Below are positions 52,999 to 61,761 of a stretch of DNA of 64,000 bases, in pieces. The stretch covers positions 86,742 to 150,741 of the forward strand of contig NZ_KE383969.1 in assembly GCF_000423025.1 (NCBI RefSeq). Direction: 5' to 3'. How positions within the stretch are numbered: position 1 is the stretch's first letter; each line of letters opens with the position of its first letter. The position numbers and the translations under genes were made by a program. Below the pieces are notes generated by a model. That model was not told where the DNA came from. It worked only from the letters and a program-made list of their open reading frames with translations, and made no database searches. Source of the DNA: Gordonia shandongensis DSM 45094 (GTDB lineage: Bacteria > Actinomycetota > Actinomycetes > Mycobacteriales > Mycobacteriaceae).

Positions 52999-53060
52999 CG
53001 TGACGGCCGTGAACATCTGACCCGCATCGCCGCTGCCCATCGACGCCGAAGCGAGTCACC

Positions 53061-54758
53061 ATGTCATCTTCTTCTGAGCACCTCTCATCCCACGAGCCGC
53101 CCGACGGCCGCGCCGCCGTCGTCCTGCAGAACGTGCACTTCGCCTGGCCCGACGGGACCGCCGTCCTCGACGGCGTCACCGCGTCGTTCGGCGTCGGCCG
53201 GACCGGTCTGGTCGGCCGCAACGGTTCGGGGAAGTCGACGCTGCTGCGCCTCGTCGCCGGCGACCTCGCACCCGCATCGGGTCGCATCGTGGTGACCGGC
53301 GACGTCGGCCGGCTCCGCCAGGACGTCACCCGCAGGCCCGCCGCGACGGTCGCCGATCTGCTCGGCGTCGGCGACACCGTCGCCGCCCTGCGGGCCATCG
53401 AAGGCGGGGCGACCGACGAACGGCACTTCGAGACCGTCGGCGACGACTGGGACATCGAAGCCCGCGCCACGGCGACCCTCGACCGCGCCGGGCTGACCGG
53501 CAGGCCGCTCGACTCCCCGGTCACCGGACTCTCCGGCGGCGAGGCGATGATCGTGGCCGTCGCCGGACTCCATCTGCGCCGCCACGCGATCACCCTGCTC
53601 GACGAGCCGACGAACAACCTCGACCGGGACGCCCGCGCGCGGGTGGCGGCGCTCATCGACGAGTGGCCGGGAACGCTCATCGTCGTCAGCCACGACCTCG
53701 ATCTGCTCGACACCCTGGACCACACCGCGGAGCTGCACCGGGGTCGGCTCGAGACGTTCGGCGGGCCGTACGGGCGGTGGCGCGAGCACGTCGAGCGCGA
53801 GCAGCGGGCCGCGATGGCTGCGGCGACCTCCGCGCAGCAGGCTCTCGTCGCGCAGAAGCGTCGGCGCGTCACCGCCGAGACCACCCTGGCCCGTCGGGCG
53901 CGCACCGCCCGGCGCACCGCGCGCGACGGCGGCATTCCCGCCGTGCTGGCCGGGCGGCGGGCCGAGAAAGCCCAGGGGTCGGCCGCGCAGCTCCGGGCGA
54001 CACACGACCGGAAGGTCGGCGAGGCCCAGGCCGCGGTGGACGCCGCCGACGCCCGGGTCCGCGACGACGATCACATCAGCGTCGACCTGCCGGACCCCGG
54101 TGTCCCCAGTCGCCGCCGGATCGCCGAACTCGCCGCCGCCGACCAACCCGCCGCCGAACACGCCGCTGCCGGACGGTCCGACGAGCCGAGCACCCCTCGC
54201 ATCGTGCTCCAGGGTCCGCAGCGGCTCGCGCTGATCGGCCCGAACGGCGCGGGGAAGTCGACCCTGCTGGCCCGGCTCCGCGCCGGGATCCCGGCCACCG
54301 CGGACCGTCCGGGCGGCCGTCTGTTCACCGACCGTGTCGGCTACCTGCCACAGCGGCTCGACGCACTCGACGACGCGGCCAGTGCGTTGGAGAACGTGCG
54401 CGCCGCCGCACCCGACGCCGACCCCGGCGACATCCGCAACCGGCTCGCCCGGCTCCTGCTGCGCGGCGACTCCGTGGACCGGCCCGTCGCCGAGCTCTCC
54501 GGCGGCGAGCGCTTCCGCGCATCGTTGGCCACGCTGCTGTTCGCCGAACCGCCCGCCGCGCTCCTGATCCTCGACGAGCCGACCAACGACCTGGACGTCT
54601 CGAGCGTCGAGCACCTCACCGAAGCGCTCAACGCGTACCGCGGGGCACTCATCGTGGTGAGCCACGACCACCGGTTCCTCGACGGGATCGGCATCGACAC
54701 CGTCGTCGCCCTCGACGCCGCGGGCCGACTGCACCGTCTCCCGGAGGTGCCGCGTTGA
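53061..54758 (+). CDS. ABC-F type ATPase (ribosome-protection/regulatory)
   Basis: The 565-aa protein has two ABC nucleotide-binding domains and no TM helices. First domain: GLVGRNGSGKSTLL, LSGGEAMIVAVAGL, ITLLDEPTNNLDRDARARV. Second domain: ALIGPNGAGKSTLL, LSGGERFRASLATLL, LLILDEPTNDLDVSSVEHL. The linker (about 240-330) is long and basic/helical, as in ABC-F proteins that act on ribosomes, often conferring resistance to ribosome-targeting antibiotics. A strong hairpin terminator follows. Confidence 0.9.
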   Translation: MSSSSEHLSSHEPPDGRAAVVLQNVHFAWPDGTAVLDGVTASFGVGRTGLVGRNGSGKSTLLRLVAGDLAPASGRIVVTGDVGRLRQDVTRRPAATVADLLGVGDTVAALRAIEGGATDERHFETVGDDWDIEARATATLDRAGLTGRPLDSPVTGLSGGEAMIVAVAGLHLRRHAITLLDEPTNNLDRDARARVAALIDEWPGTLIVVSHDLDLLDTLDHTAELHRGRLETFGGPYGRWREHVEREQRAAMAAATSAQQALVAQKRRRVTAETTLARRARTARRTARDGGIPAVLAGRRAEKAQGSAAQLRATHDRKVGEAQAAVDAADARVRDDDHISVDLPDPGVPSRRRIAELAAADQPAAEHAAAGRSDEPSTPRIVLQGPQRLALIGPNGAGKSTLLARLRAGIPATADRPGGRLFTDRVGYLPQRLDALDDAASALENVRAAAPDADPGDIRNRLARLLLRGDSVDRPVAELSGGERFRASLATLLFAEPPAALLILDEPTNDLDVSSVEHLTEALNAYRGALIVVSHDHRFLDGIGIDTVVALDAAGRLHRLPEVPR

Positions 54759-54779
54759 CACCCGGCCCCGCAGAAGCCC

Positions 54780-54824
54780 TGTGCCGTATTCCGTGACCCG
54801 ATTCGGGTCACGGAATACGGCACA
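54780..54824. terminator. Perfect 22-bp-stem bidirectional terminator
   Basis: Arms 54780-54801 (TGTGCCGTATTCCGTGACCC and two more bases) and 54803-54824 are perfectly complementary around a single T. It lies 21 bases after the ABC-F stop and directly before the stop of the leftward lipoprotein gene, so it can end both transcripts. Confidence 0.85.
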
Positions 54825-54826
54825 AT

Positions 54827-55087
54827 TCACGAGATGGGGCAGAACGCCTCGGCACAGACCCGACGTCCCTCCGCGATCGCCGCGTCTCGGTCGAGGCCGA
54901 CCCCGGCGTCGCGCAGCGTCGACAGATAGCGGTCGACCGCGCCCGGCGACTGGACGGTCGAAGACTGGACGGCCGAAGACGGGGCTCCCGACGGCGCCGC
55001 CGAATCGTCGGCTGCGCCACCGCAGGCCGTCAGCAGCGCGGCACACACCGCGACGGTCGGGACGAGACGGGTGCGGACGAGAATCAC
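54827..55087 (-). CDS. Small lipoprotein, DUF732-like
   Basis: The 86-aa protein starts with a lipoprotein signal: VRTRLVPTVAVCAALLTACGG, lipobox LTAC, then a Ser/Ala/Gln-rich linker. The C-terminal VDRYLSTLRDAGVGLDRDAAIAEGRRVCAEAFCP resembles DUF732, a small helical domain of secreted mycobacterial proteins with conserved Cys (here two near the end). The GTG start at 55087 overlaps the fadD stop in GTGA. As last gene of the side-chain operon it may act at the cell surface, but a role in steroid use is speculative. Confidence 0.7.
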   Translation of the reverse strand: MILVRTRLVPTVAVCAALLTACGGAADDSAAPSGAPSSAVQSSTVQSPGAVDRYLSTLRDAGVGLDRDAAIAEGRRVCAEAFCPIS

Positions 55088-56700
55088 ACCGGGGACGGTA
55101 CCGCGGCGGTCTTCGCCCACTTGTAGTCGGCCTTGCCCGCCGGCGTGCGCTTCACTTCGTCGACGTAGACGATCGACCGCGGCACCTTGTAGCCGGCCAG
55201 CGTCTTGCGGCAGTGCTCCTGAATGTCCTCCAGCGAAGGCTCGTCCGCACCGTCGTTGAGTGCGGCGACCGCACCGACGCTCTGCCCGTACTTCGCGTCG
55301 GGGACCGGGACGACGAGCGCGTCGGCGATCGCCGGGTGCCCGTGCAGCGCGGCCTCGACCTCCTCGGCGTAGACCTTCTCACCGCCGGTGTTGATGCACT
55401 GACTGCCGCGACCGAGGAAGACGATGTGGTCGTCGTCGGTCACATAGCCCATGTCGCCGAGGACCGAGATGCGGGTGCCGTCCTCCATGACCGGGAACGT
55501 CCGAGCCGTCTTCTCCGGATCCTTGTAGTAGCCGAGCGGGATGTTGCCGACGCGCGCGATGTGCCCGACCTCGTTCGGCGTGGTGATGCGACGGAACTTC
55601 TCGTCGACAACCATCATCCGCTCGGACACCGGCACCTTGAGGTTGCCGTTCTCGTCGAGGACGATCTCACCGTCGTTGCCCGACTCCGAGGCGCCGAAAT
55701 TGTCGCGCAGCAGCAGTTCCGGCTTCACCGCGACGAGACGGTCGCGCACGCTCTGGCTCCAGATGGCGCCGCCCGAGGCGATCGAGAACAGCGACGACAG
55801 GTCGGCGGTGTCCTTCTGCTTCTCCATCTGCTCCGCCAGCGGGATGCCCATCGCGTCGCCGACGATCAGGATGATCTGCGTCTGGTCGCGGCCGATGTTG
55901 CGCACGATCTTCTCGGCGTCGAAGTCGCGCTCCAGAATGAGTCGACCGCCCAGTGAGAGGAAGGTGAACAGCGAGTACGACGCCGCACCGTGCATGAGCG
56001 GCGCGGCGATGAGGAACGCCAGCGACGGGAAGTTCTTCACCTCGTTCGCCAGGTCCTCGAGGTCCTTGCGCGGCTCGCCGTACGGGTTGCCGCCCGAGAT
56101 CGGCTTGCGGAAGAAGTCGTCGTGACGCCACATGACGCCCTTGGGGTAGCCCGTGGTCCCACCGGTGTAGAGCAGGTACAGCTCGTCGCCGGTCCGCTCC
56201 TCGAAGTCCCGCTTGGGCGATTCCTGCGTGTGCTCGGCGAAGTCGACGACGCTGACGCGTCCGTCGGTGTCGTCCGCCGCCGCGGTGAGCTCGTCGACGA
56301 TGTCGCCGATCACGAAGACCGTCCGCAGCTCCGGCAGACCGGGCATCAGACGTGCGACGCTGCGCTGATGTTCGGGCAGCTCGACGATGATCGCCTTGGA
56401 GTCGGAGTTGTCGAAGATGTACTCCAGCTCCGGATCGGTGTACCGGTAGTTCACGTTCACCGGCGCCGACCGGACCTTGATGAGGCCGATCAGGCTGGTG
56501 ACGTGCTCGACGCTGTTCTTGAGGAACAGCGACACGTTGTCGTCGAGGCCGAGTCCGTGACGGACGAACATGTGCGCCACCTGGTTGGTGAGCGCGTCGA
56601 GCTCCGCGTAGGTGTAGCCGCGCCCCTCGTAGCTGAGGACGACGCGTTCCGGCACGGCGTCGGCGACGGTCTCGAAGACGTCTGCGAGGTTGAACTTCAT
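55084..56700 (-). CDS. Acyl-CoA synthetase, FadD19-like
   Basis: The 538-aa protein is an adenylate-forming enzyme. Motifs are LLYTGGTTGYPKGVMWRHDD (A3/P-loop), NFGASESGNDG (A5), GDMGYVTDDDHIVFLGRGSQCINTGGEKV (A7/A8) and KADYKWAK (A10 Lys). The YTGGTTGxPKGVMWRH-type signature and size resemble FadD19, the steroid-24-oyl-CoA ligase of cholesterol side-chain breakdown; FadD17-like identity cannot be excluded. It stands 38 bases after ltp2 in the side-chain operon. SD GAGGAG precedes the ATG. Confidence 0.88.
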   Translation of the reverse strand: MKFNLADVFETVADAVPERVVLSYEGRGYTYAELDALTNQVAHMFVRHGLGLDDNVSLFLKNSVEHVTSLIGLIKVRSAPVNVNYRYTDPELEYIFDNSDSKAIIVELPEHQRSVARLMPGLPELRTVFVIGDIVDELTAAADDTDGRVSVVDFAEHTQESPKRDFEERTGDELYLLYTGGTTGYPKGVMWRHDDFFRKPISGGNPYGEPRKDLEDLANEVKNFPSLAFLIAAPLMHGAASYSLFTFLSLGGRLILERDFDAEKIVRNIGRDQTQIILIVGDAMGIPLAEQMEKQKDTADLSSLFSIASGGAIWSQSVRDRLVAVKPELLLRDNFGASESGNDGEIVLDENGNLKVPVSERMMVVDEKFRRITTPNEVGHIARVGNIPLGYYKDPEKTARTFPVMEDGTRISVLGDMGYVTDDDHIVFLGRGSQCINTGGEKVYAEEVEAALHGHPAIADALVVPVPDAKYGQSVGAVAALNDGADEPSLEDIQEHCRKTLAGYKVPRSIVYVDEVKRTPAGKADYKWAKTAAVPSPV

Positions 56701-56737
56701 CTTTTGTGACTCCTCATGTGGGGTGAGCCGAGCGGAC

Positions 56738-57916
56738 TCAGACGGTAAGGATCAGACCGGACGTCGGGACACCGGTGCCTGCGGTGACGAGGGCGCGCTG
56801 TGCGCCGTCGACCTGGTTGACGGAGGTGCCGCGCAGTTGCCGCACCGTTTCGGCGATGCCGTTCATCCCGTGGATGTACGCCTCGCCCAGTTGACCGCCG
56901 TGGGTGTTCAACGGCAGTCGTCCCCCGACTTCGAGGGCCCCCGGCTCGCGGACGAAGTCCTTGGCCTCGCCCCGGCCGCAGAAGCCGAGCTCCTCGAGCT
57001 GGATCAGGGTGTACGGGGTGAAGTGGTCGTAGAGGACAGCGGTGTCGATGTCGTCCGGGGTGAGCCCCGACTGCGCGAACAACTGCTCGCCGACCAGGCC
57101 CATCTCCTCCAGCTCCGGTAACGCCTCCCGGTAGTAGCTGGTCATGATGAACTGGTCGCTGCCGCTGCCCGACGCCGCACCGGCGATCGTCACGGGCTTC
57201 TGTTTGAGGTCCTTGGCCCGCTCGGGTGAGACGACGACGATGGCGACACCGCCGTCGGACTCCTGGCAGCAGTCGAGCAGATGCAGCGGCTCGGCGATGA
57301 ACCGCGAGGCCTGGTGGTCCTCGAGCGTGATCGGTTTGCCGTAGAAGAAGGCGTTCGGGTTCGTCGCCGCGTGCTTACGGTCGACGACGGCGATGCGCCC
57401 GAAGTCTTCACTGGTGGCGCCGTACTCGTGCATGTAGCGGCGGGCCACCATCGCCACGAAGGCGGCCGGCGTCGACAACCCGTGCGGGTACGAGAAGGCG
57501 TTGTCGGTGCCCGATGAGTTCTCCTGGTTGGCGACCGCCGCGTTCACCTGGCCGAATCGGTTTCCCGACCGTTCGTTGAACGCCCGGTAGGCCACCGCGA
57601 CGTCGCAGACGCCGGTGGCGACGGCCATCGCCGCCTGTTGCACCGTGGAGCATGCGGCGCCGCCGCCGTAGTGGATCCGCGAGAAGTACGTGAGCTGCGG
57701 GATCCCGACGGCGCGCGCGACGGCGATCTCCATGTTGGTGTCCATCGTGAAGGTCACCAGGCCGTCGACGTCGGTGGCCGTCAGGCCCGCGTCGGCGAGG
57801 GCGGCGTTGACGGCTTCGGCGGCGAGCCGCAGTTCGCTGCGACCGGAGTCCTTGGAGAATTCCGTCGCCCCGATCCCGGCGATCGCGGCCTTCCCGGACA
57901 GGGTGCGGTCGCTCAT
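56738..57916 (-). CDS. ltp2: Steroid side-chain aldolase, thiolase superfamily
   Basis: The 392-aa protein is a non-condensing thiolase-fold (SCPx/lipid-transfer) enzyme. Typical segments are AIAGIGATEFSKDSGRSELRLAAEA, RIHYGGGAACSTVQQAAMAV, VLYDHFTPYTLIQLEELGFC and LNTHGGQLGEAYIHGMNGIAE. Ltp2 with the DUF35 domain of ChsH2 cleaves 17-hydroxy side-chain-CoA to androstenedione and propionyl-CoA, using two Tyr residues; YDHFTPY and GEAYIHG carry plausible candidates. It overlaps chsH1 by four bases (ATGA). Operon position agrees with Rv3540c. Confidence 0.92.
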   Translation of the reverse strand: MSDRTLSGKAAIAGIGATEFSKDSGRSELRLAAEAVNAALADAGLTATDVDGLVTFTMDTNMEIAVARAVGIPQLTYFSRIHYGGGAACSTVQQAAMAVATGVCDVAVAYRAFNERSGNRFGQVNAAVANQENSSGTDNAFSYPHGLSTPAAFVAMVARRYMHEYGATSEDFGRIAVVDRKHAATNPNAFFYGKPITLEDHQASRFIAEPLHLLDCCQESDGGVAIVVVSPERAKDLKQKPVTIAGAASGSGSDQFIMTSYYREALPELEEMGLVGEQLFAQSGLTPDDIDTAVLYDHFTPYTLIQLEELGFCGRGEAKDFVREPGALEVGGRLPLNTHGGQLGEAYIHGMNGIAETVRQLRGTSVNQVDGAQRALVTAGTGVPTSGLILTV

Positions 57917-58332
57917 CGCGCCTCCTCGAGTGTCAGGGTGACCGTCGAGATCACGTGCTTGCCGAGCGAGTTCGTGCCGGTGACCGCGACGGTCGCCCGC
58001 GAGCCGGACACCTCGGTGACCTCACCGGTGAAGGTCAGCGTGTCGTAGGCGTACCAGGGCACGCCCAGTTTGAGGGTGATCGCCCCGATGCGCGCCGCGG
58101 GCCCCGCCCAGTCGGTGACGAACCGCTCCACCAGACCGGTGTCGGTCAGGATGTTGACGAAGATGTCCTTCGACCCCTTCTGCTGTGCGAGGTCGCGGTC
58201 GTGGTGGACGTCCTGGAAGTCGCGGGTGGCCAATGCGGTCGCGACCACGAACGTCGGGGTGGCGTCGATCGTGAGCGGGGGCAGGCTCTGCCCCACCTCG
58301 ATCGCGTGCGCTGCTGCGGTGCCGCCGGTCAT
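57913..58332 (-). CDS. chsH1: MaoC-type hydratase subunit ChsH1
   Basis: The 139-aa single-hotdog protein contains FVVATALATRDFQDVHHDRDLAQQKGSKDIFVNILTDTGLVERFVTDW, with DxxxxHHD, the catalytic pair of hydratase-2 enzymes. It forms a heteromer with ChsH2 that hydrates the C17(20) enoyl-CoA formed by FadE28/FadE29. ATGA overlaps connect it with chsH2 upstream and ltp2 downstream. Confidence 0.92.
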   Translation of the reverse strand: MTGGTAAAHAIEVGQSLPPLTIDATPTFVVATALATRDFQDVHHDRDLAQQKGSKDIFVNILTDTGLVERFVTDWAGPAARIGAITLKLGVPWYAYDTLTFTGEVTEVSGSRATVAVTGTNSLGKHVISTVTLTLEEAR

Positions 58333-59384
58333 CGCCGATCCTCCTTCGCTCGCCACGCGTACAGGGTCCACGGCTCGCCACCCGGATCGGAACCGTCGGG
58401 GTCGTCGGCGAAGTCGAGGAACTCCACCTCCACCGGCATGCCGACGGCGACCCGGTCGGGGTCGACGCCGCGCAGCTGCCCGAGCATGCGGACGCCTTCG
58501 TCGAGTTCCACCAGCGCCACCACGAACGGCAGTTCCCGGCCGGGGACGCGCGGCGCGTGGTGGACGACGTAGCTGTAGACGGTGCCGGTGCCCGCGGCGA
58601 CCGTGTAGTCGGTGTCCGCGTACGTGCCGTCGGCGTCGCGTTCGGTCCAGGTCGCGGGGATCGGCGGATGGCGCAGCGTGCCGTCGGGCAGCCGCTGGAT
58701 CCGCAGTTCGTGCGCGGCCACGCCGTCCCAGAAGAAGGCGGTGTCGCGCGACCGGGTGGGACGGATGAGGCGGGTCGGGTCGAGTCCCTCGTACACCGGG
58801 GTCTCGTCGGCTCCGCCGTCGTCGACGTCCGACGACGTGCTCGCCGCGGGACGGAACTTGAGGATGCGGAAGTCCATCTCGGCGACCACGTCGTCGTCCG
58901 CGGTGCCCGCACCCGCGCGCCACGTGTTGCGGGTGGTGAAGAACCAGCCCTCGCCGAGTGCCGTCTGTTTGGGCCCGACGACGTCGATGAGCTCGGAGGT
59001 GATGGTCACCTCCTCGCCGGGACGGGTGTACCGGTGGTACACGGTGTCGCAGTTGGTGGCGACGACGGACGTGTATCCGGCGTCGTCGAACAGTTCGGTG
59101 GCCAGCCCCAGCGGGTCGTCGTCGGTGCGGACGCCGTGCAGTCCGCGCATCGTCCACACCTGTGCCATCGCCGGCGGTGCGACCACCCCGGGGTGACCGG
59201 CCGCCCGCGCCGCGTCGTCGTCGACGTAGATCGGGTTGGCGTCGCCCATCGCCTCGCACCAGTTGTTGATCATGGGCTGGTTGATCGGGTCCCGGCCGCG
59301 GCGGGGAGCACTGGCACCGCGGGCCGCGATCGCATCGGCTGCCGCGCGGATCTGCTCGGGTGTCGAAGAGGGTGTCACCGTCAT
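58329..59384 (-). CDS. chsH2: MaoC-DUF35 fusion ChsH2
   Basis: The 351-aa protein has an N-terminal MaoC-like hotdog (residues about 10-190: GRDPINQPMINNWCEAMGDANPIYVDDDAARAAGHPGVVAPPAMAQVWTM) and a C-terminal DUF35 domain (about 200-345: AFFWDGVAAHELRIQRLPDGTLRHPPIPATW, then the OB-fold part VVHHAPRVPGRELPFVVALVELDEGVRMLGQL). The hotdog partners ChsH1 and the DUF35 part partners Ltp2. The CxxC pairs of a normal DUF35 zinc ribbon are absent in the HELRIQRLPDG region. The ATG at 59384 lies six bases after fadE29. Confidence 0.9.
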   Translation of the reverse strand: MTVTPSSTPEQIRAAADAIAARGASAPRRGRDPINQPMINNWCEAMGDANPIYVDDDAARAAGHPGVVAPPAMAQVWTMRGLHGVRTDDDPLGLATELFDDAGYTSVVATNCDTVYHRYTRPGEEVTITSELIDVVGPKQTALGEGWFFTTRNTWRAGAGTADDDVVAEMDFRILKFRPAASTSSDVDDGGADETPVYEGLDPTRLIRPTRSRDTAFFWDGVAAHELRIQRLPDGTLRHPPIPATWTERDADGTYADTDYTVAAGTGTVYSYVVHHAPRVPGRELPFVVALVELDEGVRMLGQLRGVDPDRVAVGMPVEVEFLDFADDPDGSDPGGEPWTLYAWRAKEDRR

Positions 59385-59389
59385 GTCGC

Positions 59390-60556
59390 CTACCTCTTCT
59401 GCCTGGGCAGGCCGAGACCCGCCGTGCCGATCATGTCGCGCATCACCTCGTTGACGCCGCCGCCGAAGGTGATGACGGCGTTGCGTTTGGCCTGCATGTC
59501 GAGCCAGTCCGCGAACTCCGCGGTCTCCGACGCGGAGAGGTCGCCGAACTGGGCGACGACGTCGTCGATCATCCGGTACACGGACTGGAGCCGCTCGGTG
59601 GAGAACACCTTGGTCGCGGCGGCGTCGGCCATCGAGATCTCCCCGGTCGACGCGACCTGCCAGTTGAGCAGTTCGTTGAGCCGCTCGTAGGCGCTGATCG
59701 TCGCGATCAGTCTGCGCACCTCCGGCTGTTCGATGACCGGGGCGTCGTCGAAACGGGCGTCCTTGGCCCAGTCGCGCACCCGGTCGGCGAGGCCGCCGAT
59801 GCGGCCGGACGGTCCGAGCATCACCCGCTCGTGGTTGAGCTGCGTGGTGATGAGCTTCCATCCGTCGCCCTCGTCGCCGACCCGCATCGAGACGGGCACG
59901 CGGACGTCGTTGTAGTACGTCGCGTTGACGTGGTGGGCGCCGTCGGCGGTGATGATCGGCGTCCAGGTGAACCCCGGATCGTCGGTGTCGACGATGAGGA
60001 TCGAGATGCCCTTGTGCTTCGGCGCGTCGGGATCGGTCCGGCAGGCGAGCCAGATGTAGTCGGCGTCGTGCCCGCCGGTGGTGAAGATCTTCTGGCCGTT
60101 GATCACGTACTCGCCGGTCGACTCGTCGAGGACCGCGCGGGTCGTCAGCGAGGCGAGGTCGGTGCCCGCATCGGGTTCGGTGTAGCCGATGGCGAAGTGG
60201 ACGTCGCCGGTGAGGATCTTGGGGAGGAAGAAGTCCTTCTGCTCCTGGGTCCCGTACCGCTGCAGGGTGGGCCCGACGGTCTGGAGCGTCACCGACGGGA
60301 GCGGAACGTCGGCGCGCACCGCCTCGTTGGTGAAGATCTGCTGTTCGATCTCGCCGAATCCCTTGCCGCCGAACTCCGTCGGCCATCCGACGCCGAGACG
60401 GTCGTCGGCACCCATGCGGGACACGACGGCGCGGTAGGCGGCCCCGTGCCGCTCGGTGCGCATGGTCCGTTCTTCGTCGGGGGTCACGAGTCCGGAGAAG
60501 TATGCGCGCAGCTCGTTCCGCAACGCGATCTGCTCGTCGGTCAACGCTATGAACAT
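59390..60556 (-). CDS. fadE29: Acyl-CoA dehydrogenase FadE29/ChsE2-like
   Basis: The 388-aa protein is a full-length acyl-CoA dehydrogenase subunit: AIGYTEPDAGTDLASLTTRA, KIFTTGGHDADYIWLACRTD, and QLNHERVMLGPSG, whose Glu matches the catalytic position of isovaleryl-CoA dehydrogenase and of ChsE2. The C-terminal helix ends MIGTAGLGLPR without the usual EGT motif. It forms an alpha2beta2 enzyme with FadE28, dehydrogenating the 3-carbon side-chain CoA ester. Its start overlaps fadE28 by ten bases. Confidence 0.93.
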   Translation of the reverse strand: MFIALTDEQIALRNELRAYFSGLVTPDEERTMRTERHGAAYRAVVSRMGADDRLGVGWPTEFGGKGFGEIEQQIFTNEAVRADVPLPSVTLQTVGPTLQRYGTQEQKDFFLPKILTGDVHFAIGYTEPDAGTDLASLTTRAVLDESTGEYVINGQKIFTTGGHDADYIWLACRTDPDAPKHKGISILIVDTDDPGFTWTPIITADGAHHVNATYYNDVRVPVSMRVGDEGDGWKLITTQLNHERVMLGPSGRIGGLADRVRDWAKDARFDDAPVIEQPEVRRLIATISAYERLNELLNWQVASTGEISMADAAATKVFSTERLQSVYRMIDDVVAQFGDLSASETAEFADWLDMQAKRNAVITFGGGVNEVMRDMIGTAGLGLPRQKR

Positions 60557-61644
60557 GCGGCGTCCCCTCCTGTCGTTCCGGTCGGTGCGGTCAGGTCGGC
60601 GAGGACGCCGAGGGCGCGGTGGGCGCCGCCGGTGAGCCTCGCGAGGTCCTTCGCGAGGGAGAAGTACCGGTGCAGCGGGTAGGTCACGTCGACGCCGATC
60701 CCGCCGTGCAGGTGCGTCATGGTGCGCATGGTCGCGGGCAGTTCGGCGGCCACCCAGTACATGGCCGTGGCCAGGTCTTCGGCGGCGTCCCTGCCGTCTG
60801 CGAGCTCCCACGCGGCGGTGGTCGCGACGAGGTTCATGGTCCGCGAGACGACGTAGATGTCGGCGAGCTGTTGGCCGACGGCCTGGAACGAGGCGATCGG
60901 CCGACCGAACTGCTCACGGGTCGAGACGTGGTCGGCGGTGCGTTTGACGGCCCCCGCCACCAGTCCGTCGGCGTAGGCGGCCACCGCGGCGCGGTAGGCG
61001 TCGATCGCCGCGTGCGGGTCGTCGGCGAGGAGCGACGAGCGCGGAACCGTCACCCCGTCGAGGGTCACCGTGTACTCACCCCATCCGGACGAGCTCGTGG
61101 TCCGCTCGATGCGCATTCCGGGCGCGTCGGTCGGCACGAACGCCACGCCGCCGTCGGCGACCACGACGATGCCGGCGGCGCCGTCGGCGGCCAGGACACC
61201 GGTCTTGACCCCGTCGATCCGGATGCCGTCGTCGACGAGGGTGAGGGCGGTCGTCGGCGTCTGGCCGAGCGCGCGACCCGATTCGCCGATCGCGACGGCG
61301 TGCCAGCCGCCCTCGGTGAGGGCGCGGGCGTGGTCGGTCGCCGCGGGGGCGTCGGCGAGCAGTAGACCCGAGACGAGCGTCCCGATCAGGGGTGCGACGA
61401 CCGCCTCGTGACCGGCGCGGTGCAGCAGCGGCGCCAGCGCGTCGAGGCGCTGGTCGTCACCGCCCACCGATTCGGGCAACGGCAGGACCGTCACGCCCGA
61501 GGCCGCGAGCGCCGCCCAGGCGTCGTGGTCGAATCCTCCGACGGTGTCGGCGAACGTGCTCTCCCAGTCCGGCTGCAGTCGGCGCATCACGTCGTCGGCG
61601 ACGTCGCGGACTGCAGCTGCGGTGGGCTCCAGGGTGAAATCCAC
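60547..61644 (-). CDS. fadE28: Acyl-CoA dehydrogenase FadE28/ChsE1-like
   Basis: The 365-aa protein is the partner of FadE29. It retains STREQFGRPIASFQAVGQQLADIYV and THLHGGIGVDVTYPLHRYFSLAKDL, but the barrel is reduced (TPTTALTLVDDGIRIDGVKTGVLAADGAAGIVVVA) and no catalytic Glu is seen, as known for ChsE1-type subunits. First gene of the side-chain operon. A perfect KstR box lies 22 bases upstream. Confidence 0.93.
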   Translation of the reverse strand: MDFTLEPTAAAVRDVADDVMRRLQPDWESTFADTVGGFDHDAWAALAASGVTVLPLPESVGGDDQRLDALAPLLHRAGHEAVVAPLIGTLVSGLLLADAPAATDHARALTEGGWHAVAIGESGRALGQTPTTALTLVDDGIRIDGVKTGVLAADGAAGIVVVADGGVAFVPTDAPGMRIERTTSSSGWGEYTVTLDGVTVPRSSLLADDPHAAIDAYRAAVAAYADGLVAGAVKRTADHVSTREQFGRPIASFQAVGQQLADIYVVSRTMNLVATTAAWELADGRDAAEDLATAMYWVAAELPATMRTMTHLHGGIGVDVTYPLHRYFSLAKDLARLTGGAHRALGVLADLTAPTGTTGGDAACS

Positions 61645-61666
61645 CCGGCTCCTCCTCCAGCAGTAT

Positions 61667-61680
61667 TAGAACTTGTTCTA
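61667..61680. promoter_or_regulatory. KstR-type box upstream of fadE28 (perfect palindrome)
   Basis: TAGAACTTGTTCTA matches TnnAACnnGTTnnA and its arms TAGAAC/GTTCTA are perfect. It is 23 bases from the fadE28 start and followed by AT-rich sequence expected of a promoter. Confidence 0.9.
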
Positions 61681-61761
61681 TTTATATCAGTTGGGGCGAG
61701 ACCGCAGTCACAATGTGTCGATATACAGCGAATTCATCGCAGAATCTGCCGGTCGGAGCGG

